A stretch of DNA of 64,000 nucleotides from Spinacia oleracea (GCF_020520425.1 NC_079490.1:54104517-54168516); one strand, 5' to 3'; positions 26,430 through 37,884 are shown, counted from the stretch's first letter. Translations and numbers: made by a program. Notes: generated by a model from the letters alone, not told the origin.

Positions 26430-26577
26430 TTAACAACTTAATTATCTCTATAGTCTGCAACTATATCTTTTTATGCTTCAATGGAATGTAAAGATAATAT
26501 CGTGAGTGTGAACTTTGGTACTCTATAGCTCATATATTTTCCTTCCATCTTGCAGGGATCGAGTCGATTGGAATTAG

Positions 26578-26944
26578 AAAGTATGTCAACACGGCCTTAA
26601 TTAATTAAGGTTTGTAATGCATGATCTAAAGGGAGCTAAGTGGCCGGATTAGAGAAATTTGTTAGACTAGCTCTCTAGCCTTTTGTCTTTATTTGTTAAT
26701 ATTAGTTTTAACTTGTTAGACTAGCTAGCTAGGTGTTTTAAAATTGTAAACGTTATGGACGTACTATACGCTTTTCTCTATTGGGTTAATATAAATGAAG
26801 TTAATTTAATGATTTATTAATAAAAAATAAGCAGATTCATACCTTTTCTATTCTGGTGTTGATTGGTGCGTGTACAGGTTTCAATGCTCAATGGTGTATA
26901 TATATAGATTTGGTTATTGCCACCTATTTTATATTTTAAAAGAA
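26578..26944. other. 3' flank of the Ulp1 gene inside CACTA-A
   Basis: AT-rich, with no coding capacity; presumably the 3' UTR and terminator region of the upstream gene. No distinct signal recognised beyond AATAAA-like A/T runs. Confidence 0.45.
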
Positions 26945-27324
26945 TTTGGAAAAAAAAAATAATGTTGTTGAAGGGGGCATTTAATGTACGCCTCGACAAC
27001 ATATGAATTTATGGCGCCAATGTACAGGTATTGGCGCAAAAATACAGGTCTGTTGAGGGGGGCATTTAAGAAGTGAGCCTCAACAGAGGTGTCTGTTGAG
27101 GCGGGCTTTTGTAAAGCCCCCCACAACAGGTCCTTATTTTTCGCTTTGGTTTTGGCCTGTTGAGGCGGGCTTTTGAAAGCCCCCCACAACAGACTACCTG
27201 TTGAGGCGAACAAAGCCCGCCTCAACAGCTATGTGAGCTGTTGAAGCCACGTCTGTCGAAGCGGGCCTTGTTCGCCTCACTAAGCCCAAAATGCCCCCCT
27301 CAACAGGTATTTTTTCCACTAGTG
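26945..27324 (+). repeat. 3' subterminal repeats and terminal inverted repeat of CACTA-A
   Basis: Ten or so copies, in both orientations, of CTGTTGAGGCGGGCTTT and its complement AAAGCCCCCCACAACAG form adjacent hairpins (for example 27090-27130 and 27155-27195). The element ends TTTTTTCCACTAGTG at 27310-27324. Short repeated subterminal motifs that bind the element's own proteins are a hallmark of CACTA transposons. The motif is GC-rich in an AT-rich setting. Confidence 0.85.
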
Positions 27325-27628
27325 CAATCAAACTCATAAAAACCCAATTCCAGCAAGTCGCAACTACAGTGAGCATTCTTATTCAACTAAACCACTTTTT
27401 AGTTGGAAAAATAGCTCGTAAAACCAAAACGTCAAACAAAAAATCCAATAAAACCACAACAAATACAATTACGGAACAAATAGTCAGGTGATCAAGCTTT
27501 TCGAAAGGAAAAGCAAACAGAAAATTGACCAAGAAATCTAAATTATAAACCTAAACTCCCCCCACAAAAAACAAAAATTGACACATAACTAAACCACCAC
27601 AATAATACCAACTGCAACAGGTAATGAA

Positions 27629-30600
27629 TCATTCCTCTCTTTTCCTCTTCACAGGAGCTTGTTGTTCTCCACTTTTGATTGAAATATCTTCCACGATAAT
27701 GGGATCTATGCCAGCCCGACTTCTACAGAATTCACTGCTTTCACTTGTAGAGGAGGATGCAACATATATTGTTCTACCAAATTCACTCTGTTGGTATGCT
27801 TCACTTTGCTCATCAACATCACTGTCATCATCTAACAAGTTGCGCGGTTGAGTCTTTGATGCAATAACGCAACCTTTGTTAATGTTGTCGGTGGCATAAA
27901 AGCTTGTCTTGCTTGACTAGCTAAGATAAATGGTTCATCAGTTTTTAATTGCCTATTGCAATTAATACTAATGGTTCCATATTCATCTTCTTTGATTCCT
28001 CTTACCTTATCAAATACATCCCACCAGTTACACCGAAATAGCACAATCCTCTTTCCTCTGAGATATTGTATCTCTACAATTTCTGTTATATACAACTCCA
28101 TAATAATCCATGTTCTTATCTCCATCACCCGTATTTCCTAACACAACCACACCACTATTTTGTGTTCTCAAATTCTTATCACGGTTTTGTGTACAAAATC
28201 TGTATCCATTTACAACATAACCACTAAAAGATGTTACATATTCAGTTGGTCCACGTGAAAGTGATAGGAGATTTTCGCTTTCCTTGCTCTTATTTTCTCA
28301 TATAAGAGCGCAACCTACCAAAATTAAATAATGAAAAAAAGTAATTAATAAAAAAATTCACTTGTTTGGAAATCAAATACGAAGTATTAAAATATATTCC
28401 TTACTTCATCCTTAAACCATTTTCTAAAATTCTCGCTCCATTCCTCTTCGGTGATCCCAGAATCATCTATTGGATGAGTTTCAGAATACTCTCTGTAAGC
28501 AAAAAAGTATATAAATATACAAAGAAATTTTTTGTGAATATGAAGAAAAGATATTTACTCTTAGACTCTTACTGTAGGAAAGGTTGAACCTCGTCGCAGT
28601 TCTTCAAAATGTAATCGTGAGCTTGATCCATTTCACACCTGGGAACACTTATAACAGTTGGAGCTCCTAAACCTCTACCAGAATGGCTGAAAATATCCAA
28701 GGCTTCATCACTGCCGTTTGCATTTTCATAATTTCGTTCCTGGCTATTAAATCTTGTTTCTATATTATGCATATACCTTGAGCAAAGGGTCATACACTCA
28801 TCTGCTAAATAGCCCTCCGCAATTGAAGCTTCTGGATGAGCCCTATTTCGTACATAAGATTTAAGCTTATACATATATTGTTCAATAGGATACATCCATC
28901 TGAACTGAACAGGACCTCCGATCATAGTTTCATTGGCTAAATGAATTGGCAAATGCATCATCACATCAAAGAACGAGGGAGGAAAAACCTTCTCTAATTT
29001 GCAGAGAGTGATAGGAATTTGGGTCTCTAGTTGCTTCAATTCACTCACTTTAAGTACTTTAGCACATAATAAGGTAAAGTACCTTGATAGCTCAATCAGT
29101 ACTTCGCGTACAAGTGGAGTGAGTATACCACGTATTGCCAAAGGAAGAAGATGTTCGAGTATTACATGGCAATCATGGCTCTTTAAACCTGAAATTTTTC
29201 CTTCCTTAGTGTTGACACAGTAAGATATATTCGATGAAAAACCGTCAGGTACTTTTAACTCTTTCAAAAATTTACAAAATCTTTGCTTCTCGGCAGGAGG
29301 CATCTTATATTTGTCCCCTTCTTTGACTGGGTGCAATGTGGGCCTTATCCCCATAGCTTCCAAGTCATGAAGTGATTTTATAGTGTCTTTAGTCTTCCCT
29401 TTGATGTTCATAATTGTCCCAAGAACATTATCACATATATTTTTCTCAAATGCATCACGTCTAAGTTGTGCCGTAACAAATGTTTCCTCCAGTATAAAAG
29501 CTCAAAGAAAATACTTTTCTTATTCCAATTATCACCCCTAAGCTCATGATTTATTTTTGTCTTCACATGTGGATCCTTGGACAAAACAATGTTCTCGAGA
29601 TCCTCGAGTTGAAGAAGAATTTCATCAATTGAACAAGGTTCAGGAGGTAGACCATGCTCAACTTTTCCGTCAAATGAATCCTTATCCTTCCGCCATCTAT
29701 GGTTCTTTGGCAAATAACATCTATGATCCATGTAGCATTCTTTGCCCCCATGAGATAGTCCCATTGATCGTTTATCCTTAAGGCAACGAGGGCATGCCAA
29801 ATACCCCTTAGTACTCCATCCTGACAACATGGCATATGCTGGAAAATCATTAATGGTCCACATCAGTGGTGCACGTAAATTAAAATGATGTTGAGTTGCT
29901 GCATCGAAGGTCTCGACACCAGTGTCCCATAGATCTTTTAATTCCTCGATCAATGGTTGCAAATATATGTCAATTGCATCGCCGGGTCCTTTAGGACTAG
30001 GAATAAGCATCGAAAGAAGTATATTAGACTGCTTCATACAAAGATCTGGAGGTAAGTTATATGGCATAAGTACTACACGCCAAATACTATAAGGTGTTTT
30101 CGAGTTTGCAAAGGGTTGAAAACCATGACTGGCAAGCCCCAACCTAACATTTCTAGGATCTGATGCAAACTCGGGAAACTCCTTGTCAAATGACTCCCAC
30201 GCAGCTCCATCAACAGGATGTCGCATCGTACCATCTTTCTTCTTTTTACCATCATGCCACCTCATCAAAGAAGCAGTCTTTGAACACATGAATAATCTTT
30301 GAAGCCTCGGTTTTAGTGGGAAGTAGCGTAATATCTTGTGAGGTATTTTTTTACCATTTGACTTACACTTGTCTTCCCCACTGTGTTTGTTAGTTTTCCA
30401 TCTTGATGCACCGCAAATATTGCATGCATCTAGCTTCTCATTCTCCTTCCAATATAACATGCAATCATTAACACATGCATCGATCTTTTCATAGGAAATT
30501 CCGAGGTTTCTCATGATCTTTTTTGACTCTTTGTAAGAATCTGGTAAAGTTGACCCTGTAGGTAAAAGCCGATTCTTCAAAAATTTGAGAAGCATGCTAA

Positions 30601-31125
30601 AAGACTCATTGGTCCAACGACCTAGAGTCTTAATATGAAGAAGCTCCAAGATTGCAAACATTGTAGAACTCTTAGCACCTTCATAGACCGGATCTTGTGA
30701 ATCCTTCAATAGGTTATAAAAACTTTTACCGTCGGCATTTGGCTTCTCGACATCATTAACATCATAAGAGGGACTAACATCATTGAACGCAGGATATAAA
30801 TCCCTTAGAATATCAAAAATTTCATCATGGCCTTCTCCCTCATCATGATCCTCGTCGTACACGATTTTTGACTCATCCAACCCTTCCCATGATGATACCA
30901 GAAGGTGTATCTTTTGATTATTCCAAAAACAAGTAGATGTTCCCTTACTTTCTCACGATCACCGGATTCTCCATTCATACATTTGGTACAAGGACAACGA
31001 ATTGTCTCAGTTTTCAACTTTTGAAAAGCATAGTCTAAAAAATTATTAACTACCTCGGCATATGTTGGATCACCAATGTAATCTTTAATGGAAATCCAAT
31101 CCTTACAGAGAGTCATTTTCACCAA
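27629..31125 (-). pseudogene. TNP2-type CACTA-B transposase (Transpos_assoc, TNP2, DUF4218, DUF4216), frameshifted
   Basis: On the minus strand: an N-terminal transposase-associated domain (31125-30890, CPCTKC and WYHHG); the TNP2 core (30880-29440, CNICGASRWK, YNLPPDLCMK, INDFPAYAMLSGW, CPRC); a DUF4218 region (29100-28740, PPSFFDVMMHLPIHL); a small exon near 28500-28400 (EEWSENFRKWF); and a DUF4216 region (about 28240-27860, CNWWDVFDKVRG) with an acidic tail ending KRKREE. Lesions: single-base losses near 30888 and near 29447, and a frame change near 28090. In the motif normally DGFxPF the Asp is His (SHGFQPF, codon at 30125-30127); this Asp is regarded as the first catalytic acid of the family. 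The gene is inactive. Confidence 0.9.
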
Positions 31126-33000
31126 GTATAATAATAAAATGGCAGCAAAAAATTACCTAGAGAATCAACAAAGACAAGAATATGTTATTTTAAAAAAACC
31201 GGTCCACGATCATGATAAATGTAAGAGGTACAATAATCCAACACCTAATAGACAATTTTCAGCAAATGCAGGCTAGCATAAAATTTCGCACACATAGTAT
31301 ATTGAGTCAATGAATGATGACTCGACTAGATTTCTTGGTCATATAAGTCAACCAAGGCAGGCCTAATACACTTAAAAGTATATAAAACTTTATGAAAAAT
31401 ATTATACGCATACAAGCCTAATTCTTAGGATGGGAATACGACAATACTATATTTATTCAAACTTTGGATGGGAATCAAACCCAACTGAAGGGTGTATTAG
31501 ATTTTTAGATGTATCGGGTTGTTGCAGAGGTTTCTTATCACTATGGCTAGCTTCATATCAGGTTTTAGACATTAAGATCAGAAATGTTGTATACTACCAC
31601 TCCTAAAGCATTAGGGCCCAAAATGTGGGATTTCCGCTTTTCTATATCAACTAACTTTTTTCTGTCAGCCTGTGTCCTACTTTAGGTGTAAGTGATCCTG
31701 GAATATAGGCAGAACTTGTTAATTCAGTCAAGGATCAGTTTAATCCGGGAATTTATTTATTATTCATTTTAATATTTTTGTTCTGTTTTCTTGCAATTTT
31801 AAATATAGGATCACAGAGGGCAGAAGGTTAAACAGGATTATGAGTCAGGTTAAACTCAATTTTAAGCTTATACATAGATTATATCTAGGATGTTTATTCT
31901 ACAGTATCGGGTCTAGTCATACTTGTCAGACATCAGCAAATATTTAACAATCAAAACTAACCACAAGTCAAGAATTGAAATATAAAAAATTAAAAAACAA
32001 ATTACCAACCACTCTGAATCTTAACAAATTGCCCAAAAACAGAAAAGAGTACGCATACCAGGAAGCTTAACCTAGAAATAGACTCAAAAAAGAATAACAA
32101 CAAATAAAAATTTCCTAACATAACACAAGCCTTGGGAGAAAGAAACCAATGCCACACATGACTCAGAGAGTAACCATTCTGTCAAGAAGCAGGTTTTGAC
32201 TCGTATATGAAAGTCCATAGATGATGGAGTTTCCAGGACATTGTATATATTGAAACCTTTGGAAAATTTTCTATTAATTTTGTTATATACAGATTACAGA
32301 GCATACCGCAAATTGACCTTGCTAGGATTGAACTTCTTGTAAAATTTGTCTGAATGTATTATCAATTACTATAATCTCCAACAAGCAAGATAGCAATATT
32401 TACAATATAACATATCAAGAATATATACCCATATGCTCTTGAAGGCAAACCAGAAGTCATAATACAGTTTACCAAAGCAGGGGAGAATCGAGGGGAACAT
32501 CCATTGCCAACTGAATACTGCAGATATTACTATGAAATTCAAAGCATGAGGTCTGAAATTAATAACACATAGGCCTCCTATTTGGTAACAAAATCTAAAT
32601 CAAGTAGATATTTGAACATATGAACATCAACAAACCATAAAAAAGCAATCAACATATGAACATCAACAAACCATAAAAAACGCCCAAAACTAATTTCAAA
32701 ACATACCGATTCGGATGATTAAACCTTCAATTTCGTAGATTTTGTAGCAAACTCCAACTATAGCAGTTTCAATCCTTTGATATCGTTCCTCCTCTATCTC
32801 ACCTTTTGTTCTTCAAATTAATTTTGTTTTCCAATTGAATATGAATCGTGAGTTTTGTGATTAGGGTTTAGGAAGGAGATGATTGAAGAAAATTGAGGAA
32901 AGAATGTAGGGGTTCAAAGATTTTCAGAAAATTGCGCGTTATTGATTCTGAGAATTAAGTTGTGAAAATTTAATTTGCCGCTTCACCAAAATAAATCGCG
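31126..33000 (-). other. Non-coding 5' region of CACTA-B
   Basis: AT-rich, with no coding exons recognised. A 28-bp direct repeat (CATATGAACATCAACAAACC...) occurs twice at about 32617-32682. The sequence near 32700-32880 resembles a 5' UTR or intron boundary but cannot be assigned. Confidence 0.5.
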
Positions 33001-33226
33001 CTGTGCTGGAGTATTAACGACGACTTGTTTTTTTCCTTTTTTTATTTTTTTATTATTTACTTGTTCATATTAACGACAGACTCATTAAATTTGGTATTCC
33101 TAGTTTTAACCAATTACTTCCAACAATTGGGCTTGTCGTAGTAACATAGTGCAAATAGATTATTAATGACAAAGAATTCATTTCGTCGTTAACAGGTTGT
33201 CGTTAAAACTGCGAATTCTAGTAGCG
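33001..33226 (-). repeat. 5' subterminal repeats and terminus of CACTA-B
   Basis: GTCGTTAA or its complement TTAACGAC appears at about 33015, 33071, 33183 and 33200, close to the end. The end reads GCGAATTCTAGTAGCG on the plus strand; a T in place of the next-to-last C would give a canonical CACTA end. The flank continues as copia pol with no gap. Confidence 0.7.
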
Positions 33227-33800
33227 CAAGATTCGCATTTATCAATCTTCTCTAAGTCGAATGATTCTAGAATGCCCTTCCTTTGAAGTCTTTCCATGCG
33301 TTTTGTGTTTATATGGCCTAATCGACAGTGCCACAGATATGTGAGATCGGAATCTCCAGTTTTAGCCTTTTTGGTATTATGTTAAAAATTTGTTTGCTTG
33401 TATCTAGCACATATAATCCATTTTCTTGGTGTATTGATCCATAAAACATTCCATTCAAAGAAAAAGAACAACTATTGTCTTTAAATTGAAAACTAAAACC
33501 TTTAGAATCCAAACTTGAAACGGAAATAATGTTTCTGGTGATACTAGGAACATAGTAACAGTTTTCTAGTTCCAACACAAAACCACTAGGCAAAGATATA
33601 AAATAAGATCCTACGACTAATGCAGCAATCCGTGCTCCATTTCCCACGCGTAGATCCATCTCGCCTTTATCAAGCTTTCTACTTCTCCTTAGTCCATGCG
33701 AATTGGAACATAAGTGTGAGCCACAACCAGTATCTAATACCCAAGAAGTACAATTTGCAAGATTACAAATGTATAACATACATACCTGAAGGAGAAGCAA
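33227..33800 (-). pseudogene. Copia-B pol fragment: aspartic protease and GAG-pre-integrase region
   Basis: The minus-strand frame reads SWVLDTGCGSHLC (the copia protease active site, with Asp in DTG), then LPSGFVLELENCYYVPSITRNIIS and a GAG-pre-integrase zinc region (CRLGHINTKRM near 33310-33280) ending at KCES before the CACTA-B join. A TAG stop breaks the frame near 33318, and the frame differs from the zinc-knuckle part upstream (switch near 33780). Integrase and reverse transcriptase are absent here. Confidence 0.85.
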
Positions 33801-34260
33801 CGTTTCCGTCCTTCTTTCCTTCCTTTAATTTAGGGAAATCTATTTTGTAATGACCAATTTCATTACAATTGAAGCATTGCGATGTAGAAAGAGAAGTGTT
33901 CTTCCTCATCTTGCTCTTGGAAGGCATCAGTTGCCCTCTGGGAATGGATGAAGATGCAACTTTGCTTTTCATCCCCTTGCACACTTTCTTGAATTTGTGC
34001 ACTTCACATTCAAAGGGTCTTGTTTGAACTTTAGGATTCTTTCGAATTTGTCGAGCAATTTCACAAGTTCACTTAATGTGTTCTCTTTCTAATTAAAGAG
34101 ATAGTGCATCTTAATCCCTCATAATCCCTATGAAGAGAGTTTATCACAAGTGCTATAGCTATTTGCTCTTTGATGGAACCACCAAGTCTCTCAATTGTGA
34201 AGAATAATACAATCATCATATTCACATGAGACAAAATTGGTGTGTTTCTGTCTATCTTAG
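33750..34260 (-). pseudogene. Copia-B gag, 3' part (UBN2-type gag and zinc knuckle)
   Basis: The minus strand encodes SHVNMMIVLFFTIERLGGSIKEQ and ELVKLLDKFERI-type gag sequence and a CCHC knuckle, CFNCNEIGHYKIDF, in which the last Cys is Phe. Several frameshifts. The 5' part of gag resumes at 37013 beyond the inserted LTR element. Confidence 0.8.
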
Positions 34261-37007
34261 TGATGAGCAACATTTATGTCGCTCTTATCTTAGGATTTTA
34301 GTTCATTTTATTAACATTTTATAACTAGTTTAGTTTAGTTTTGTTGTTGAATAAGCTTGGGGGTGTCCCAAATAAGTGGTGTTAGTTTGTTTTGGTTCTA
34401 TTTGCTTGAGTAAAGTTCATTTTTGTGCTTCACTTTAGGATTGAGTACCAATTTCTAAATTTATTCCACACCCTACCCCTAGCCTACGCATTACACCATA
34501 AAAGCCCTCTTGACCCTTTTGAGTTGAGTCATTGTCGGTGGAGGGAGGATTTAGTCAAATTTTTGGAACGGGATTGTCGTGCTAAGATGTCGAGTAACCT
34601 TCTCTTCTCTCTTGCAATTCTTGTCTTTTCCGGCGCCTTCGCGGCATCACGAGAAGCTATCTTTGAGGGTGAATAGGATCTAGAGAGTTGACGCGGTAAG
34701 ATCGGTTGAAGGGGGATAGATTAGTGCGAATCCTTAGTTCTCTATGCTTCACACTTGAATCTTTCACTCGACTTAGGACATTGATCAACGTGCATTCTTT
34801 TATCGAATTAGTAATAGTTACATTCTTTTGTGCACGTTCCATAATAAAAGCCCGGTTCTTGAATCTTTTTGTAGTTTTACTTTTCTTTTCTTTTCTTTCC
34901 TTTTCTTCTCTTTTCTTTGTTTGTTTTTAGTTTATTTTCCTTTTTAGGGCTTGCCTTGGTTCAATTTTTGGAAGAGTTATGGGTTGAACTCTTTGGAAAC
35001 CCTTGCGAGATCCCACTGGCCGTCATGAGCGATTGTGGGGTTTAAAGAGCTTTTTGTATGTGCTTAAATGCAACCGTGATTCCTACTAAAGTGAGTTTGT
35101 GTGCATTCTTGTAGTTCTTATTTTCGTAATTTTGATTTTTAATAAATAAGCTCTTTCTCCTTCCCGTTTCTCATTTGTAGCTTTGCTTTAGCTTGGGGGA
35201 GTTTGATAAGCGACATTTATGTCGCTCTTATCTTAGGATTTTAATTCATTTTATTAGCATTTTATTACTATTTTTGTTTAGTTTGATTGTTTTTAGTTCG
35301 TTTATCGCATTTTTGCATTAATCGTAATATTTTCTCGTCTTGCGTATATTTTAGTCGTTTTTGCTCTAAACGTGCCTTTTGTGCGCATTCTCATTGCGTA
35401 AGGGTCGTTTTGAGTATTAACGTGTTAATGATGTATCATTATGCTTGTCGACGAGTTATATGCTTTGCGATTTGTAAAAATGTAAAACGAATTAATATTT
35501 TGATTTTCGATTTTTAATAATATGCTCTACGGTTTTATTGAATGTGCTAGGCGAAGGAAATAACATGCATACAATTCCCACAACACTTCAGCAAGACGAG
35601 CAACACTACATCAGCACTCGAGCAGCACGGGAACGCAAACAGCCACAACTAAGCAGCGAACAAAACATCCACAATAGAAGTGATGTGCGGTCGCACAGGC
35701 TTGATGTGCGACCGTTTAGCATAGCACGGGCGCACACAATTGCTGAATGTTTACAGTAGCTTCTGATTTTTGTCGTGCGAGCGCACGAAATCTTTTTCGA
35801 CCACACAGAACCTTGTGCGACCACACAGACCCTTTTTTTGGTCGTACGGCGTCGCGGAACTGCTAATATAAAAGGGCTAATTCGCAGCATTGTTTAGATA
35901 CGTAGAAAGTTATTTATCATTTTTATAATTTCATAATTAGAATTAACTTATATTTTAGAGAGAGAATAAGATTAGAGCTTAGATTAGAGGTTAGAACTAA
36001 GATTCTTAGCTTCAAATTCTTCAATTCTTAGTTGATTCAAACACTAAATTTCAGATTTCTCTTCTCTTTAATTTGAGTTTTGTTCTTCAATTTTGGTGCA
36101 TCTTCAATGATTCAAGGTATAATTCTTAATCTTCTCTTTAATTTGTTCTTTCATTCTTTTATGGCTTCATTAATTTCGTTTAAGCTTTGATTTCATTGTT
36201 GAATTCTAGAATTAGTTTCATATTTTGAATGTTGATGATTTTCCCCATAATTTTGATATTTGAATTTTCTAAAATTTGTTGATTCAATTAGTTTCATTGT
36301 TGCAATTAGTTTCATGATTAGGATTAGTTTTAGTTTAATCTTAGTAATAATCATGCCTATTGAATAGTTCATAGTCTAGAGATTTGGGTTGAATCCTTGG
36401 ATTAGAATTAGGGATTTTGGAGATAATTTTGTGATTGGTTTTGTGATTAAATGGATTAATTGATGTTTGATTCCATGTCTAGTTAGTTTAGCATTAGCTA
36501 ACCTAAATTTCTAGAATATTGGAGTGTTAGGCTTCAAATCGGGGCGAGAGCGTGATTAGGTGCTTGCATTACTTTGACTTGATTTTTCATGCATAATTTC
36601 CTCCTCGAGTCTTGATTGTAGCGAGAGCTAGATTAGGATTGGTTGAGCATGGTTCATTGAAGCCACAAATGGTCATTGCACTCATTAATTAGTCATTGCA
36701 TATCATGAGCATTTTCTATCTTCGGAACTCCAAATTCAACTTCCATTGCCAATTCCTGAAATCTCTAGAATTTCTTTACTTGTTCATATTTCATACTTTT
36801 GTTTGATTTCAATAGATTAATACATACATAAATTCATTTTCCATTCGAATTAGCTTTTGAACGCGTTAGATTGAATAGTCAAACATAACCATTCTCTTGG
36901 GACGATCCCTATTCTTGCAACTATAGTCAATATAGCCGGTTAGTTAGGAGTTTATAAATTTTGTTTGATCGAGCGGTATCCGTCAACGACCGGGAATCGG
37001 CTTATCA
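34261..37007 (+). mobile_element. Deleted LTR element (gypsy-like) with 1.8-kb 3' LTR and TSD CTTAG
   Basis: The element is flanked by CTTAG at 34256-34260 and 37008-37012. The 3' LTR is 35204-37007 (1804 bp; TGATAAGC ... GCTTATCA, an 8-bp perfect inverted end), preceded by the purine tract AGCTTGGGGGAG. The left end has only about 75 bp of LTR start (TGATGAGCAACATTTATGTC) joined to 3' internal sequence, so most of the 5' LTR and all genes are deleted. Long LTRs and this PPT type suggest the gypsy group (Tat/Athila-like), without domain proof. It is inserted in copia-B gag. Confidence 0.85.
35680..35860 (+). repeat. GTGCGACC / GGTCGCAC inverted-motif cluster in the 3' LTR
   Basis: Several GTGCGACC, GGTCGCAC and GTGCGAGCGCAC motifs in both orientations. 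The related solo LTR has a longer cluster at 38045-38570. Confidence 0.7.
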
Positions 37008-37012
37008 CTTAG

Positions 37013-37457
37013 CCTTGTAAATGTGCTTTTGTTCCTCTAGAAGCTTAACCTCCAGACACGATCTATGTGGGGTAATGAGTTTGAGATCGCTCATTGAATT
37101 AGCCAATTCATCAACCCCGTTGCCAACAGTTTGGCCTTTGGGTTGATACCTCACACGACATCTATCCCTTAGATGACTTAGAAGTGCATGAGGCTCATAG
37201 GTAATGAACCTCCCTCTCCAAATTTCAGGGATAGACTTTAGGATAAGTTATGAGACAAGGTACTTGTGAAGTGCCCAATTTCTGTACCTTTTTGGAGTCA
37301 TACCCCGCACATAATATCTAGGAAAAGGTTGCTTGACGACATAGCTCATGTCGTTAACATTTAAAACTTAGAGAAGTTTCCTTTCCCATTCAAGAAAGTT
37401 AGTCAAGTTTAACTCGACATCTAGTATTTATGATGCTTTGATTGTTGTCTTAGACAT
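37013..37457 (-). pseudogene. Copia-B gag, 5' part with start codon
   Basis: A minus-strand ATG at 37457 starts MSKTTIKAS, then gag sequence such as NFLEWERKL and VLNVNDMSYVVKQPFPRYY. Stops interrupt the frame (TAA before ILDVEL and after WERKLL), so it is decayed. The gag runs into the CTTAG target site and continues at 34260. Confidence 0.75.
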
Positions 37458-37884
37458 TCTACATTTGAAAAGAATTCGCAATAAATAACCATTCATAATA
37501 TTTAATAACTTAGAAATAAATGCGATCATGAAATTATTAAAGCTATTAAACATTTAATTCATGCAAAAATAAAACATGGTCCAAAATGAATGAAACGATT
37601 CCAAGACCCTAAAAGTCCTAAATTCTTAAGCAGCTTTGGCATGTCTTAAGTCTTTTAAGATTTTAGGTAAGCAAAACCTATTGCTACTAATCTCCAAATT
37701 ACTCTTGGTTAATAAATTAATTCCATAATTTATTCGTTTGCCACAACATATGCCATTGTCGTTTGAGTTAATACCACAATCAACGTGTTCCTTTGGGATA
37801 CCTTACTATCCAAGTCAACTAAAATAACACCTTGCTTTGGCAGAAACCTACTACCTTAGATCCTTAGATTTTTGTAAGTGCTTG

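Larger units (their letters stand above)
5843..26483 (+). repeat. Head-to-tail triplication of a 6.3-7.1 kb block within one transposon gene
   Basis: Three near-identical blocks lie at 5843-12184 (6342 bp), 12185-19331 (7147 bp) and 19332-26479 (7148 bp). Every breakpoint shares AATG: at 5843-5846 in exon 1, at both internal joins, and at 26480-26483 in the last intron, so 4-bp microhomology or a mechanism with that footprint made the first duplication. The 805-bp difference between block 1 and block 2 equals five 161-bp satellite units. Blocks 2 and 3 share variants absent from block 1 (for example codon TTT instead of TCT near 12373 and 19520), so they are the most recent pair. Confidence 0.95.
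19332..26577 (+). pseudogene. Transposase_24-like / Ulp1 gene, copy 3 with the only final exon
   Basis: Same exon series as copy 1 at +13489/13490, starting inside exon 1. The final exon, 26556-26577 after a TTGCAG acceptor, encodes DRVDWN and a TAG stop, and its phase fits the end of the last protease exon (TC + G gives Ser). This shows that the original gene ended here and that the triplicated block was internal to it. Private changes: Trp to Cys at 22757-22759, two residues before the catalytic Cys (GACECGYYV); Thr to Ile, Ser to Pro and Arg to Trp in the exon 5 domain; and an altered TTCAAG in place of TTCAGG at 23724-23728. It also keeps the shared in-frame stops. Copy 3 is the most diverged at the protein level. 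Confidence 0.75.
1596..27324 (+). mobile_element. CACTA-A: large CACTA (En/Spm) transposon, 5' end cut off by copia-C
   Basis: The element carries the two genes typical of plant CACTA transposons in one orientation: a TNP2-type transposase (1596-3815) and a Transposase_24/Ulp1 gene (5825-26577). It ends with the inverted terminus CACTAGTG at 27317-27324, preceded by subterminal hairpins (about 26945-27310). The 5' terminus is outside the window, beyond copia-C. The in-window part alone is 25.7 kb, unusually long, mainly because an internal block is triplicated. The likely 3-bp target duplication begins caa at 27325; its partner is not visible. It appears to be inserted into the minus-strand CACTA-B. 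Confidence 0.85.
27325..33226 (-). mobile_element. CACTA-B: minus-strand CACTA transposon, 3' part cut off by CACTA-A
   Basis: Read on the minus strand: a terminus at 33226 (CGCTACTAGAATTCG, one base from the expected CACTACTAG), subterminal GTCGTTAA motifs at 33015-33210, a long non-coding leader, then a TNP2-type transposase (31125 to 27629). The lower end meets the CACTA-A terminus at 27324, so its remaining 3' part probably lies left of the window, on the far side of CACTA-A. Outside the 5' terminus the sequence is copia pol, so CACTA-B inserted in copia-B. Confidence 0.8.

Noticed and set aside
34425..34930. Small plus-strand frames (83 and 74 codons)
   Set aside because: They lie in the 3' internal remnant of a deleted LTR element and lack similarity to known proteins.
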